NCBI GenBank assembly: GCA_964526295.1
Contig: CAZGKW010000015.1
Location: 1-64,000, forward strand
Source of the DNA: CAZGKW01 sp964526295
GTDB lineage: Bacteria; Planctomycetota; Phycisphaerae; FEN-1346
Length of the DNA: 64,000 nucleotides
Reading direction: 5' to 3'
The translations under genes and the position numbers were made by a program. Every line of letters starts with the position of its first letter. Within the stretch, counting starts at the first letter, position 1. Below, in pieces: positions 63,743-64,000 of the stretch. The notes below the pieces were generated by a model that ran no database searches, was not told the origin of the DNA, and worked only from the letters and a program-made list of their open reading frames with translations.

Positions 63743-64000
63743 TTGCCCCGACGAACGACGCAGCGACGCGGACTGACCCTGACTGAAATGCTCGTGGGCC
63801 TCTCTCTGCTGGCCCTTGTCCTCACGGCCGCTGCCGCCGGCATGCACGCCGCCAAGGTCAGCCATTCCTACAATGAGTGCAAGTCCGACCTGGTGGCCCA
63901 GGCCCGAGGGGTGCTGGACCGGGTGGCGCACGATGTCCGCCACGCCGATTCCGTGCTCGTCTCGGATGCCGGCGACGCGGTCAACATCCTCGTCGTCAAG
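63743..64000 (+). CDS. Tandem pseudopilin paralogue 3, partial (runs off window)
   Basis: Starts at TTG 63743, with GGAG eight bases upstream. It reads MPRRTTQRRG then the cleavage site G|LTLTEM, helix LVGLSLLALVLTAAAAGMHAA, and the shared head KSDLVAQARGVLDRVAHDVRHA and SDAGDAVNILVVK, at which point the window ends (86 codons seen). Third member of the array. The upstream ATG at 63724 is out of frame. Confidence 0.75.
   Translation, partial: MPRRTTQRRGLTLTEMLVGLSLLALVLTAAAAGMHAAKVSHSYNECKSDLVAQARGVLDRVAHDVRHADSVLVSDAGDAVNILVVK

Noticed and set aside
1..64000. CRISPR arrays, tRNA or rRNA genes
   Set aside because: No regularly spaced direct repeats of 23-40 bases, no T-loop (GGTTCRA) plus acceptor-stem pattern and no ribosomal RNA sequence were found. 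Inspection by eye could miss a diverged tRNA.

Overview
The window is very GC-rich and densely coded. It looks like a chromosomal contig from a Planctomycetota bacterium, probably an uncultured lineage near Phycisphaerae. This rests on gene content: a HYExAFE-family protein, an exported MEMO1/AMMECR1/radical-SAM operon, Kdo and LptC-like envelope genes, ferredoxin-thioredoxin reductase with thioredoxin, and a type IV pilus/type II secretion cluster followed by tandem prepilin-like proteins. No search was run, so the taxonomy is an inference. Promoters where visible follow a sigma70 pattern (TTGnnn, 16-18 bp, TAnnnT). Several starts are GTG or TTG backed by good ribosome binding sites.

Layout. 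1-2.9 kb is a damaged accessory island: a XamI-type restriction-modification pair between two outward-facing IS3-type ends. The endonuclease gene is cut off by one IS end and a nucleotidyltransferase gene is broken by the other. 2.9-4.9 kb holds thioredoxin, ferredoxin-thioredoxin reductase and a DUF6263-like lipoprotein. 5-9.7 kb is the aspartate-family block (homoserine dehydrogenase, an ApgM-like enzyme that may be the missing homoserine kinase, aspartate kinase). 10-12.3 kb has two tandem secreted coiled-coil paralogues. 12.6-18 kb is envelope biogenesis: KdsD, KdsC and a 1,180-residue LptC/OstA-like protein with an embedded lipoyl-like domain. 18-25 kb has a nitroreductase, the MEMO1-AMMECR1/DUF362/radical SAM operon and a membrane-embedded spermidine-synthase-like protein.

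25-31.5 kb carries an RraA-like protein, an ADP-ribosylglycohydrolase-like protein, a nitroreductase, HslV-HslU, a TPR protein and a uronate-isomerase-like protein. 31.5-36 kb is a sugar-nucleotide/glycosyltransferase operon (a fused GHMP kinase-nucleotidyltransferase and two tandem glycosyltransferases). 36-38.7 kb is an overlapping run of hexulose-phosphate isomerase, phosphatidylserine decarboxylase with an added cysteine-cluster domain, and phosphatidylserine synthase. 38.8-44.7 kb has a lipoprotein, HisRS, a HYExAFE protein, three small membrane proteins, BioB and a FabF-like synthase. 44.8-49.7 kb is an ABC-2 exporter operon and rpsU. 49.9-50.6 kb is a decayed gene and 50.9-51.5 kb an FHA protein.

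52-64 kb is a pilus/secretion locus in assembly order: PilM, PilN, PilO, a PilP-position protein, PilB, PilT and PilC, then after a hairpin and a new promoter a minor pseudopilin, a PilX-like protein and at least three tandem paralogous pseudopilins, the last running off the window. No tRNA, rRNA or CRISPR array was seen.
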